A stretch of 64,000 nucleotides of DNA from contig NZ_JAQQLF010000005.1 in assembly GCF_028548455.1 (NCBI RefSeq), positions 166,365 to 230,364 of the forward strand, in the 5' to 3' direction. This DNA comes from Vogesella aquatica (GTDB lineage Bacteria; Pseudomonadota; Gammaproteobacteria; Burkholderiales; Chromobacteriaceae). Below the pieces are notes generated by a model, which made no database searches, was not told where the DNA came from, and saw nothing but the letters and a program-made list of their open reading frames with translations. The translations under genes and the position numbers were made by a program. This document shows, piece by piece, positions 26,858 through 35,794 of the stretch. Each line of letters begins with the position of its first letter. The first letter of the stretch is position 1.

Positions 26858-27886
26858 ATGAGCGCCATGACAGACCGCAAACCCCGCGCCGGCCAGAGCC
26901 GCGTCACCCTGAACGATGTTGCCGCCCATGTCGGCGTCAGCGCTATCACCATCTCCCGCGCGCTGAACAAGCCGGCACTGGTTACCGACAGCCTGCGCCA
27001 GCGCATCGACGACGCCGTGCGCCAGCTCGGCTACGTGCCCAACCGCGCCGCCCGCTCGCTGGCATCGGCCCGCTCGCACAGCGTGGTGGTACTGGTGCCG
27101 TCGCTGTCCAACGCGGTGTTTGTCGATACCCTGGCCGCCATCCACGACACCCTGTACCCGCGCGGCTACCAGACGCTGATCGGCGATACCCGCTACGCGC
27201 CGCAAGACGAAGAAACGCTGCTGCGCACCTATCTGGAATACAACCCGGACGGCATCCTGCTCACCGGCTTCGACCAGAACGACGCCGCCAGCACCCTGTT
27301 ACGCAGTGCCGACATTCCCACCGTGCACATGATGGAGCTGGACGACAGCGGCCGTTACTGCGTGGGCTTTTCGCAGTTCGACAGCGGCTACGCGCTGACC
27401 CGCCAGCTACTGGACAAAGGCTACCGCCGCATCGGTTTTCTGGCTGCACAGCTGGACCCGCGCACCATCAAGCGCGGCGAAGGCTACCGCGCCGCACTGC
27501 GCGAAGCCGGCCTGTACCAGCCGCACCGCGAAATTGCCGAGGCACAGCCCTCGTCGGTGGGCCAAGGGGCGCGGCTGCTGGACGAGCTGCTACGCCAGGC
27601 GCCGGACTGCGACGCCATCTTCTGCAACAACGACGACCTGGCGCTGGGGGTGATGTTCGAGTGCCAGCGCCGCCACATTGCCGTGCCGCAACAGCTGGCC
27701 ATCGCCGGTTTCAACAACCTGGAGATGTCGGCGTGGACCAACCCGGCGCTGACCACGGTGGCTACCCCGCGCTATGCCATTGGCCAGGTAGCGGCAAACA
27801 TGCTGCTGGAGCTGATGGCAGGCCGGCAGCCCGACAGCACAACGGTAGACCTGGGCTACAAACTGCTGGTACGCGATAGCACCTGA
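26858..27886 (+). CDS. gntR: LacI-family repressor, gluconate regulator GntR-like
   Basis: A 342-residue repressor with an N-terminal LacI helix-turn-helix (VTLNDVAAHVGVSAITISRALN) and hinge (NRAARSLAS), then a periplasmic-binding-protein-like effector domain. It is divergent from gntK and the TRAP operon, with two palindromic operators between, so it most likely represses that operon until gluconate or a derivative binds. An alternative start is the ATG at 26867; neither has a strong ribosome site. Confidence 0.88.
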   Translation: MSAMTDRKPRAGQSRVTLNDVAAHVGVSAITISRALNKPALVTDSLRQRIDDAVRQLGYVPNRAARSLASARSHSVVVLVPSLSNAVFVDTLAAIHDTLYPRGYQTLIGDTRYAPQDEETLLRTYLEYNPDGILLTGFDQNDAASTLLRSADIPTVHMMELDDSGRYCVGFSQFDSGYALTRQLLDKGYRRIGFLAAQLDPRTIKRGEGYRAALREAGLYQPHREIAEAQPSSVGQGARLLDELLRQAPDCDAIFCNNDDLALGVMFECQRRHIAVPQQLAIAGFNNLEMSAWTNPALTTVATPRYAIGQVAANMLLELMAGRQPDSTTVDLGYKLLVRDST

Positions 27887-28109
27887 GCGCGCCAACCCGC
27901 ATGGCCAGACAGTAAGGCAGACATCACGCCAGCACGGACAGAAACGCCCACGCCTGGATGGCAGCCCGGCCGTAGCCAGCCTGTGAGTGCAGACATGAGT
28001 GGGCTGCACTGCACCACGGCAAAAGCCCGGACTGCTTCAGCTTCTGTGCCGGCCTGAAAAAGTCGAAAACGCTGAGTCGCCCCCTGCTTTCCTGGATACC
28101 CCGTGAGCC
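27887..28109. other. Gene-free interval between gntR and the LysR gene
   Basis: No coding sequence supported. It contains the word AGTCGAAAAC at 28061-28070, shared with the 37.2-37.3 kb region, and runs into an IS3-end relic. Confidence 0.6.
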
Positions 28110-28114
28110 TCACT
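28072..28114. repeat. Solo relic of an IS3-type left end
   Basis: The stretch CTGAGTCGCCCC..TTTCCTGGATAC and CCGTGAGCCTCAC matches the left end of the IS3 element at 38,652 (CTGAATCGCCCC..TTTCCTAGATAC, then TCGTGAGCCTCAC) with few changes. No transposase is present here. It overlaps the last codon of the LysR gene. Confidence 0.7.
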
Positions 28115-28994
28115 GGACTGCCCCGAAATCGGAAAGCGCTGCCCTTAACCACTCGGCCAATTTCAACTCCGCACCGCTCAATTCGTCAGGCCCTAGCCAG
28201 ATCAAGCCATAGTGGCTGCCATCTGGCTCAAAACCCGCAGGAGCGCGCAAACGCCCTCGTTGTACATCGTCAATGGCCAGGATGTACGGGCTAAGAGCGA
28301 CACCAAGCCCGGCAACAGCGGCCTCGATAATCAGTGCGTGATGGTCGTAATAGCGAATTTCGCTAGGACGGGGTACGGATGGATGCTTTTTAAGCCACTG
28401 CGCCCAGGCTTCCGGGCGTGTCTTGGAGCCTAGTGCCAGATAGTTGCCTTGTTCAAACATCGACACCAGATCAGGTTGCATCACGGGGCCAACCTGCTCG
28501 GGGAACAAGCGCAGCACCCGCCAGGACTCGGGACGGGCAAAGTCCAAACGGCGGATCGCCAGGTTGACGCGATCTTTATGAAAATCGACCAGACCACCGC
28601 CTACCGCCAGGTGCAGGGCAATATCAGGATGCAGCAGCTGAAAGTTGCCCAACCGGGGTATCAACCAGCGCATGGCTACCGAGGGCTCGCAGGATAGTAC
28701 CAAGGCACGCTGCTCACTATGCATAGCACGCAAGCTTTGCACGGTGGCTTCCAACTCGCCAAAGAAGCGACCCAGGGTAAGGTTGAGTGTTTCCCCGGCA
28801 GAGGTTAGCCGCAGTCCGCGCCCGGACTTCTCAAACAAGGGAACACCGATGTCCTCGGCCAGTTTGTTGATACGGCGGCTGATTGCGCCATGCGTGAGTG
28901 CGAGCGAGTCTGCCGCCAATCGGACAGAGCCAAGCCTGGCAGTAGCTTCAAAGGCCCGCAGGTCATCGAGGGAGGGAATGTCTGAGCGGTTCAT
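28110..28994 (-). CDS. LysR-family transcriptional regulator (GcvA-like)
   Basis: A 294-residue LysR regulator with an N-terminal winged helix (LDDLRAFEATARLGSVRLAADSL, THGAISRRINKLAEDIGVPLFEK) and effector-binding domain. A 10-codon longer start exists, but it would place coding sequence over the palindrome that straddles 28,993-29,015. It is divergent from the sugar-acid operon, so it probably regulates that operon and itself. Confidence 0.88.
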   Translation of the reverse strand: MNRSDIPSLDDLRAFEATARLGSVRLAADSLALTHGAISRRINKLAEDIGVPLFEKSGRGLRLTSAGETLNLTLGRFFGELEATVQSLRAMHSEQRALVLSCEPSVAMRWLIPRLGNFQLLHPDIALHLAVGGGLVDFHKDRVNLAIRRLDFARPESWRVLRLFPEQVGPVMQPDLVSMFEQGNYLALGSKTRPEAWAQWLKKHPSVPRPSEIRYYDHHALIIEAAVAGLGVALSPYILAIDDVQRGRLRAPAGFEPDGSHYGLIWLGPDELSGAELKLAEWLRAALSDFGAVQ

Positions 28995-29015
28995 TGGTGA
29001 TAATTTATCACCAAT
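28993..29015. promoter_or_regulatory. 23-bp palindromic operator candidate
   Basis: Arms ATTGGTGATAA and TTATCACCAAT are perfect complements around one central base. It overlaps the LysR start codon and lies 55 bases before the divergent operon. It fits autoregulation by the LysR protein. Confidence 0.75.
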
Positions 29016-29069
29016 TAATGGCAAAAACTATCGCTTTTTATATTGTGTTCACGTCTCGATAATTGACGC

Positions 29070-30137
29070 ATGGACACCAAACAAAATCTTCAGATATCGG
29101 TTCTGGCCGATGACCTCACCAGTGCAGCAGACGGTGCTGCGCCATTTGTCGAGGCCGGGTTTCGCGCCACTTTGGGCCGCGGACAACTACCCTCCAGACT
29201 TGCCAGCGTGGTTACCGTAGATAGCGGCGCACGCTCGGCCAGCCCGCAGGATGCTGCCGCGATGGTTGCCCACCTTACCCGACAACTGGCTCCACGCCCC
29301 CTACTGTACAAAACGGTAGATTCCACGCTACGCGGTCATGTGACAGTAGAACTGGAAGCCTGTTTCAAAGCCAGTGGCCGCAAAACCGTGGTTTTTGCAC
29401 CGGCATTTCCCGCTGCCGGCAGGACAACAATCGGTGGCATACAGTACGTGGACGGCGTACCGGTAGCCGAAAGTGTTTATGGCTGCGATCCGGTACACCC
29501 GGCACAGCATTCTGCTCTTGCCGCACTACTTCCTGACTGTATCCCTCATGCCATTTTGCTTGATGCCTGCACACAGGACGAGCTGGACGCACAAGTCGCT
29601 GCCGTGGCAGACCCCGAGTCGGTACTGTGGGTAGGCTCGCCTGGCATGGCCATCGCCCTGGCAAAGCGCTTTGCGCCGAAACAAGCCACGCCTCAGGTAA
29701 CGCCTTTCATACCGGGTGACCCGCTGGTGGTCATAGGGAGTGCCAACCCTCGCAGTCAGCAACAGGCAGATTATTTACAGCAGCGTACCGGGGTAGCACT
29801 ACTACGCGCACCAGGACTTCGCTTGAGTAATCCCATCGAGGTTCTACAGCACCTTGCGCAGGCTGCGGCACAAACACTGAGCGACCCGCGCTTCGGTGCA
29901 CTGATGGTCTCTGGTGGCGACACCATGGCGGCGATTCTGGACCACCTCGACATACAGGAGTTCGAAGTCTTGCAGGAGCTAGCGCCGGGCTTCCCGCTTG
30001 GTCACGCCATGCTGCCGCAAGGAAGGACGCTGCTACTAGCCATGAAAGCAGGTGGTTTTGGTGGTGACGACGCTCTGGAACACGCACTTAAGCAACTGCA
30101 ATGCCTTACATCCAGCTCCCGAAAGGACCATTCATGA
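29070..30137 (+). CDS. Four-carbon acid sugar kinase (DUF1537 family)
   Basis: A 355-residue kinase of the OtnK/DtnK/LtnK type that phosphorylates four-carbon sugar acids such as threonate or erythronate. N-terminal substrate domain: VLADDLTSAADGAAPF and KTVDSTLRGHVTVELEA. C-terminal nucleotide domain: GSANPRSQQQADYL, SGGDTMAAI and KAGGFGGDDAL. Its stop overlaps the start of the PdxA-type gene (ATGA). With that gene it makes the kinase/dehydrogenase pair known from D-threonate and D-erythronate catabolism. Confidence 0.9.
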   Translation: MDTKQNLQISVLADDLTSAADGAAPFVEAGFRATLGRGQLPSRLASVVTVDSGARSASPQDAAAMVAHLTRQLAPRPLLYKTVDSTLRGHVTVELEACFKASGRKTVVFAPAFPAAGRTTIGGIQYVDGVPVAESVYGCDPVHPAQHSALAALLPDCIPHAILLDACTQDELDAQVAAVADPESVLWVGSPGMAIALAKRFAPKQATPQVTPFIPGDPLVVIGSANPRSQQQADYLQQRTGVALLRAPGLRLSNPIEVLQHLAQAAAQTLSDPRFGALMVSGGDTMAAILDHLDIQEFEVLQELAPGFPLGHAMLPQGRTLLLAMKAGGFGGDDALEHALKQLQCLTSSSRKDHS

Positions 30138-31129
30138 GCACACAGACCGCTCCATTAGCTTTAACCATGGGTGACCCCTGCGGCATTGGCCCGGAAATCG
30201 TGGCCAAGACGCTAACCCAGCGGCAAGAGCGGGCCATCGTTTACGGCAGCGTCGCTGTCATGCGAAATATCGTTCAGCGCCTGGGCATTGATAACTCGAT
30301 ACAGGAAATCAGTACACCGGAGGAGGCCCGCTTTCATGAAAACACCATCGAAGTCATCGAAACCTCGCAGCGTCTGCCAGTTCTGCCTATTGGCCAGATC
30401 CATGCTGCGGCGGGACAAGCTGCTTTTGATGCACTGATTGCAGCCATTGCAGCGGCAAAACGTGGTGCCGTCAGTGGCATTGTTACGGCACCCATCAATA
30501 AGGAGGCAATGAGCCTCGCAAATATCCGCTATCCCGGACATACAGAAATCCTGGCGGATTACAGCGGAGCCAAGCGTGTCGCGATGATGCTGGCCAACGA
30601 TGACATTCGTACGGTGCTAGTAACAATTCACATGTCTTTACGCAAAGCCATCGAGCAAGCCGATTTCAATGCCCAGCTTGCTGCAATCCGCCTCGCATGT
30701 GAGGGATGCAAGGCATTAGGTATCGCCAAACCACGTATCGCCGTGGCTGGGCTGAATCCGCATGCTGGTGAAGGAGGCCTGTTCGGTGATGAAGAAATTC
30801 GCATCATCCGCCCGGCTATTGCGGCAGCGTGTGCGGAAGGAATCAATGTCAGCGGGCCCTATGCCGGCGACACGGTCTATATGCATGCCCGCCAGGGGAA
30901 GTTCGATATCGTCGTCGCCCAGTACCACGATCAGGGTCTGATTCCGGTGAAATACCTGGGGCTGGACAGGGGGGTAAACATCACGCTGGGGCTGCCCTTT
31001 GTCCGCACCAGCCCCGACCATGGCACAGCATTCGATATCGCAGGGAAAGGCATTGCTGACCACGCCAGCCTGGTGACGGCGCTGGATTATGCAAAGCAGC
31101 TGGTCGCTGTACAAACCAAATCCGAATAA
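30134..31129 (+). CDS. PdxA-like 4-phosphohydroxy-acid dehydrogenase
   Basis: A 331-residue NAD-dependent dehydrogenase of the PdxA family: LTMGDPCGIGPEIV at the start, TAPINKEA, PGHTEIL, the metal-binding HMSLR region, GLNPHAGEGG and YHDQGLIPVKYLG. In this setting it is more likely the catabolic paralogue (PdxA2 type), oxidising the phosphorylated four-carbon acid with decarboxylation, than the vitamin B6 enzyme. GAAAGGA precedes the start at 30,134. Confidence 0.9.
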   Translation: MSTQTAPLALTMGDPCGIGPEIVAKTLTQRQERAIVYGSVAVMRNIVQRLGIDNSIQEISTPEEARFHENTIEVIETSQRLPVLPIGQIHAAAGQAAFDALIAAIAAAKRGAVSGIVTAPINKEAMSLANIRYPGHTEILADYSGAKRVAMMLANDDIRTVLVTIHMSLRKAIEQADFNAQLAAIRLACEGCKALGIAKPRIAVAGLNPHAGEGGLFGDEEIRIIRPAIAAACAEGINVSGPYAGDTVYMHARQGKFDIVVAQYHDQGLIPVKYLGLDRGVNITLGLPFVRTSPDHGTAFDIAGKGIADHASLVTALDYAKQLVAVQTKSE

Positions 31130-31147
31130 TTGTGAAAGGGTAATACC

Positions 31148-32161
31148 ATGGGACTCCGCTTCATTTTTATGCTGACTCGCAATGACCGCACAGTGGCCGA
31201 CGCAGAACAGCAGCTGCAAACTGCACTTAGCCTGGGAATCCGCCACATCGGCTTCAAGGATATCGGCTTGCCACTTGAGCAACTGCAGCGTCTGAATGCC
31301 GCCATAAAGGCCGGGGGCGCTACTTCCTATCTGGAAGTAGTATCACTGGACAGGGAAAGTGAAATCACTTCAGCTCGAGCTGCCGTTAGCATCGGCGTAG
31401 ACATGCTGCTGGGCGGCACTCGGGTAGACGATGTTCTGCCTATCATCGCGGGCAGCCACATCCAGTATTTTCCCTTTCCGGGCAGGATTACCGGACATCC
31501 CAGCGTGCTGGAAGGCAGTATCGATGAAATCGTAGCCAGTGCAAGGGAGATCTGTGCGCATGATGGTGTACATGGGCTGGATCTGCTGGCCTATCGATCC
31601 AAAGAAAATGTACCTGCCTTGATGGCTGCTGTTTGCTCTGCCGTTAGCAAGCCGGTTTATGTTGCAGGGTCGATCAGCAGCCCGGACAGGATTGCCATCG
31701 TCAAGGCTGCCGGAGCGGCAGGCTTCACCATCGGCACTGCTGCGCTGGATGGACAGTATCCCGCAGACGGTAAAGATGAAGCCAGCCAACTGGCGGCCAT
31801 CATTCGTGATGTCGCGGCACTCAATCAGCACCTGTCGCCGCTGCACAAAAACAAGCTGCCACACACAGAAGACAGCATGCCGCAAGAGCAGCCCGACAAA
31901 GTGAAAGGCCAGATCAGCCAGATGAAAGTTTCGTTGAATACGATCGAAAATCAGGCAAGCTGGTCATTCCGCAAGAGTGTGGATGAATTGTTCTTCGTCC
32001 ATCGTGGCCGCTTGCTGATGAAATTGCGCGACAGGGAAGAAGTGGTGGAAGAGAGTGAATTCATCATGGTGCCGCACGGGGTAGAGTATTGCCCTGTCGC
32101 ACTGGATGGCGCTCGATGCGAGGTGCTGAAGATTGACTCCGTTATGAACCAAGCTGCTTGA
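31148..32161 (+). CDS. TIM-barrel protein fused to a cupin domain
   Basis: A 337-residue protein. Residues 1-230 look like a HisA/ThiE-like TIM barrel (IRHIGFKDIGLP, GVDMLLGGTRV, GLDLLAYRSKE, KPVYVAGSISSPDRIAIVKAAGAAGFTIGTAALDG). After a 25-residue linker, residues 260-337 form a small cupin (SVDELFFVHRGRLLMKL, EFIMVPHGVEYCPVA). The histidine cluster that binds metal in most such cupins is missing before DELFF. An internal ATG at 31,923 begins the cupin part and could be a separate start. Third gene of the operon; probably an isomerase or aldolase step, not proven. Confidence 0.7.
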   Translation: MGLRFIFMLTRNDRTVADAEQQLQTALSLGIRHIGFKDIGLPLEQLQRLNAAIKAGGATSYLEVVSLDRESEITSARAAVSIGVDMLLGGTRVDDVLPIIAGSHIQYFPFPGRITGHPSVLEGSIDEIVASAREICAHDGVHGLDLLAYRSKENVPALMAAVCSAVSKPVYVAGSISSPDRIAIVKAAGAAGFTIGTAALDGQYPADGKDEASQLAAIIRDVAALNQHLSPLHKNKLPHTEDSMPQEQPDKVKGQISQMKVSLNTIENQASWSFRKSVDELFFVHRGRLLMKLRDREEVVEESEFIMVPHGVEYCPVALDGARCEVLKIDSVMNQAA

Positions 32162-32390
32162 ATCGTCCCAGGCGAAATCTCCGCCAAAACCGTAATGGGG
32201 GCTGCTACCTCTGTGAAAACAGGCCTTTTCTGTTGCATATAGCGGGCAGCCTCTTGCTGGCCATCGTGATGACCGAGCACTTATCGGCAAAACAACCTTC
32301 AATTGGCAGCTAAACGTGGCCGCTCCTTAATATAGGGCGGCCACAACTTTTGTCAGCGCAGCGGGTAGCGTTTGTGCATGTAATGACCCA
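32162..32390. other. Gene-free interval after the sugar-acid operon
   Basis: No coding region or clear terminator seen. It ends at the CTAG target duplication of the IS5-type remnant. Confidence 0.5.
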
Positions 32391-33152
32391 CTAGCAGGCT
32401 GTTGAAATACCCGTCAGCCTAGCGCAGTCCTGTCTTTTCTTGCGCATGACGCAGCTTTGGATTACCTCCAGCAGCCCCATATCCTGCCAACTCTAGCCAG
32501 AATCGGTAATCGGACAGTGCCTGGGGCGAGAATTTCCCCGATACGCTTCCTATCACGTCACTTCTGGACACAATGCCACCCATGAACGTAGCAGTGTCAT
32601 GTGTAAGCCGCCATCGTCAATGTCTGTAACTGATCCACCTTGGCCAAACCCCGCACCATCACCTGACGGCTCGGACCGTGGTTTTGCCCCAGCCGAAACA
32701 CTGCCCGATGCATTTGCGCCGACGCTAGCTCAGCTGCGCCGGTGCGACTCTACTTTTGCGGTACAGCTTGCCGTCTGGATCAGTGACCGAAGCATGACTG
32801 GCATTACTGTGCTTCTCTCCATGCCAGTTTTCTGGGGGACGTCGGCGGTACAACACCGGAAGCAACATTGCCAGCACCAGTCTCGCCGGCGCAAGCTCGG
32901 TCGTCCTCCTTTGTCATCGGCTTCGTACATTGCCGAGAAGCGGGCATCCATTTTGATGAGGGCTTCGTTGAGCCAGGAACGGATGGGACGCAGCGGGAGG
33001 TTGGCCGGAACGAATTCCTCAAGCCGAATGGTGGTGAACAACGCTTCGTTATAACCGTCCGCTCCACGCATCGCACATCCTTCCATCTTGAGCACTTGTC
33101 CGCATCGTCGCTGATCGGTGCGCTAGATGCCAGTATTTCAACAGCCTGCTAG
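32391..33152. mobile_element. IS5-type deletion remnant, 754 bp, with target duplication
   Basis: Perfect terminal inverted repeats start CAGGCTGTTGAAATAC and end with its complement. CTAG is repeated directly on both sides (32,391-32,394 and 33,149-33,152), as expected for the IS5 family. The interior has lost most of the transposase, so the element could only move in trans. Confidence 0.85.
32600..33071 (-). pseudogene. IS5-type transposase, internally deleted
   Basis: From the ATG at 33,071 the frame gives the typical N terminus (MRGADGYNEALFTTIRL...FVPANLPLRPIRSW...MYEAD.KGGRPS), then breaks into other frames. Later pieces of the same family appear (ENWHGEKHSNASHASVTDPDGKLYRKS and a QVMVRGLAKVDQLLTLAMV-like end). 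The DDE core is missing. Confidence 0.75.
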
Positions 33153-33193
33153 CCGATGCATCTCAGCGACGGGGTTAATGCGAGCTTGATTAA

Positions 33194-34327
33194 TCAGACC
33201 ATGGCTTGTACTTGCCGTCGCAAAGATCGATTACTCAGTGTTAAGAGAATTAAAAACATGGCCGAAACAAAACACACAATGCGAGGATTAGCGACAACCC
33301 ATAATATATATTGCGCCCCCGCCTCTCCAACCGCGCCAGCTACCCATACAAAACCAAAATAGCGACTTTTAAAATTAGCAGGTGCATAATTAGAGACAAA
33401 GCTATACAGCAACGGAATGGCCATCAATTCACCAATACTAAGCAAGACAACACCCAACACAACAGTTGATATATGAGTAGCAGCACCAGCGCATAAAATG
33501 CCAATAATTGTAAGCCATAGACCGATGAATATTTTATTCCAAGCATTGATATTTCTTTGTGGACTCTTACTGCGCAAAGCACCCCAAATGAATGCACAAA
33601 GCACAGTAAAGGAGTTTAGACCTAGCCAGACATTGCCTTCAAACTGGGTGCCCAATTGGGATGATATCAATGGTACGCTAGAAAAGATCATTGTATAGCA
33701 AGCCCAAATACCAGAAAATACAAGTAGCACCTGAAGAAACACATGGTCACGCAAAGGTTCCATCAAACCGCTAGTGCCTGTTAGTTTTACGGCATGGAAT
33801 TCCGAAGATGTAGTCACGGCCATCCAGCCAAAAGCAACAGTCAGGAAAATCAATAGGTATAAAGATTGACTAGCAAAGAGAGGCCAAATAACCATCGGCC
33901 CTAACATTGCACCCAAATTTATCAGCAAATAGTGAATAGAAAATGCATACTCACTCTTCGTGCCTGCAAACTGACTGATACTTGCATAAATAGCGGGATT
34001 GAGAATGCCACCGCCAATGCCAACTATACCACCCGCAATTAATAGTTGAATTGACGATGTCGTGACGCAGAGCAAGGCAAAACCTATTGCTTGCAACACA
34101 GAGCCAAATAATATAACGCAATACTTATCAAACCGATCAGCCAAAAAACCACCTACCAAGGGGAATAGCCTGTAACAAAATATTTGAATAACAAAATACA
34201 AAGCGAGATCCGATTCGCTAAGCCATCTGTCTCTCAATGCGGAATATGGTGCATTGGGTGTGATAGAAAAGAAAATTAACTTATCCAAACCATGAAAAAA
34301 TAACAATGGCAGCAACTTAGAATTCAT
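33194..34327 (-). CDS. MFS transporter, probable peptide or metabolite exporter
   Basis: A 377-residue membrane protein with about 11-12 helices and the MFS loop 2-3 motif (GGFLADRFDKYCVILFG). The LDKLIFFSITPNAPYS and GLGGGILNP-like patterns recall POT/BacE-type transporters. It is AT-rich compared with the core genes, suggesting transfer. Its start overlaps the ATP-grasp gene end by 11 bases, so the two are translated together. The likely role is export of, or self-protection from, the ligase product, as BacE does for bacilysin. Confidence 0.82.
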   Translation of the reverse strand: MNSKLLPLLFFHGLDKLIFFSITPNAPYSALRDRWLSESDLALYFVIQIFCYRLFPLVGGFLADRFDKYCVILFGSVLQAIGFALLCVTTSSIQLLIAGGIVGIGGGILNPAIYASISQFAGTKSEYAFSIHYLLINLGAMLGPMVIWPLFASQSLYLLIFLTVAFGWMAVTTSSEFHAVKLTGTSGLMEPLRDHVFLQVLLVFSGIWACYTMIFSSVPLISSQLGTQFEGNVWLGLNSFTVLCAFIWGALRSKSPQRNINAWNKIFIGLWLTIIGILCAGAATHISTVVLGVVLLSIGELMAIPLLYSFVSNYAPANFKSRYFGFVWVAGAVGEAGAQYILWVVANPRIVCFVSAMFLILLTLSNRSLRRQVQAMV

Positions 34328-35564
34328 TCGATGCTTTCAAAGGAATAGAATGAATCTTCACCATGGACATTGCTGTTTTTAGATTTTGCACGGCCTGCTC
34401 ATTGTCATCACCGGTCACAATAATATAGGCAACACGATCTACAGAGCTTTGCGGTGGTCGAATCTTAGCACCTGATTTCTTTTCCACAACACAACGTACT
34501 AAAAAAGGCAGTAAAGAAAGCTCTTCCATGCCTATTAGCTCTTGAAACTCACCAGCCTCAGTAGCCACAACAAATCCAACTGCAGCACCACGAATATTTT
34601 TTGCACTGGACTTAACTGGCTTCATAAGAAGAATATCGAGATGCATCTCAAAGAGATTAACGCCTGTCGCAAGCGGGACCAGATCCGTCGTAATGTGATC
34701 GCCTCCGGGTCTCGGATTGCACTCTATGATCTTAGGACCATCTTTGCCCAATTTGAGTTCGACATGGAATACGCCGGTCTCCAATTCAAGCGCCTCGGCA
34801 GCTTGGTATGCGGCACTGATGAGTGCATCAGCTTGTGCGTTTGAAATGCGAGCAGGATGCACATGGCCCAACTCTACAAAATATGGTGGCGCAGTGACCC
34901 ATTTTTCTGTAACACCAGCAAAACGAAGTTGTTTCTTCTCCAATGCAAGTTCAACACTAAATTCATTTCCATCTGCAAATTCTTCCAATAATACTTCGTT
35001 TCGATGTTGAAAACCAAAGACACCAAAACTCATTTCAGAAAGCACAGCAAAGGCGGCTCGTAGTTCAGCATCATCGTAGACCAGGGAAACGCCTTTACTC
35101 GAGGCGGAGCTTGTCGGCTTTACAATTAGTGGATAACCGATACGTTCTGACTCTAGTAAGGCTTGCTGGACAGACTTTACCAATAAAAATTGTAAAGACG
35201 GGGCCGCGCTACGCTGGTATGCAACACGCGCCTTATCCTTGTGCACCCCAAGGTTTGCAGAAGATACCGTCAGACCGAGCAAATCATGCTTGACTGCGAA
35301 TCCGGCTGCAGACTCTGTAACAAACTGATTGCCAGGCACAACTGCCGAAATAAAATCCAGCTGATTAATCTCTTTTATAGCAGATTGAATTTTATTTGGA
35401 TTACTCACATCACAGACAACCACGTGCTCAACTAAATCGCGATAGCCATGCATATCAGGAAAATTTATATCGCTTGTGGCTACAATACAGGAAATTGACA
35501 TTTCCTTTAACGCTCGAAGGTAGCCCAAACCAAAATAGCAAGGTTCAATCACCAAGACTTTCAT
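34317..35564 (-). CDS. ATP-grasp carboxylate-amine ligase (BacD/RizA-like)
   Basis: A 415-residue ATP-grasp enzyme. ATP-binding residues: YPLIVKPTSSASSKGVS (about 140-156) and the loop EVLLEEFADGNEFSVEL. Metal-binding end: FHVELKLGKDGPKIIECNPRPGGDHI. This arrangement is typical of L-amino-acid ligases that join two amino acids, and of ligases that act on peptides. AGAGG precedes the start. Together with the overlapping MFS gene it resembles the bacD-bacE pair. Substrates cannot be predicted. Confidence 0.85.
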   Translation of the reverse strand: MKVLVIEPCYFGLGYLRALKEMSISCIVATSDINFPDMHGYRDLVEHVVVCDVSNPNKIQSAIKEINQLDFISAVVPGNQFVTESAAGFAVKHDLLGLTVSSANLGVHKDKARVAYQRSAAPSLQFLLVKSVQQALLESERIGYPLIVKPTSSASSKGVSLVYDDAELRAAFAVLSEMSFGVFGFQHRNEVLLEEFADGNEFSVELALEKKQLRFAGVTEKWVTAPPYFVELGHVHPARISNAQADALISAAYQAAEALELETGVFHVELKLGKDGPKIIECNPRPGGDHITTDLVPLATGVNLFEMHLDILLMKPVKSSAKNIRGAAVGFVVATEAGEFQELIGMEELSLLPFLVRCVVEKKSGAKIRPPQSSVDRVAYIIVTGDDNEQAVQNLKTAMSMVKIHSIPLKASNEF

Positions 35565-35602
35565 AAGTACCTCTCTTTGGCATTTTATATTTCAGCCTCA
35601 AC

Positions 35603-35632
35603 CTTGCTGAAAATAACAAGGTGATCAGCAAG
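35603..35632. promoter_or_regulatory. Hairpin in the leader of the ATP-grasp gene
   Basis: CTTGCTGA pairs with TCAGCAAG around an inner, alternative pairing ACCTTG/CAAGGT. The two stems are mutually exclusive, as in attenuators, and there is no T run. About 40 bases upstream of the ligase start. Confidence 0.4.
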
Positions 35633-35794
35633 TTATTCGATTTGCGCCAATGTATTTTTACAAGAAAATAAAATACGTATGGTAGATTTAATTAGCTTAT
35701 TAGGTAAACGCATTGTACTTATTATTCGCAAAGGCATCATGCCATGGCTGCTGCAAGCAGAGCCCTGCGATATATAGAAACCCGATGTATTAGG

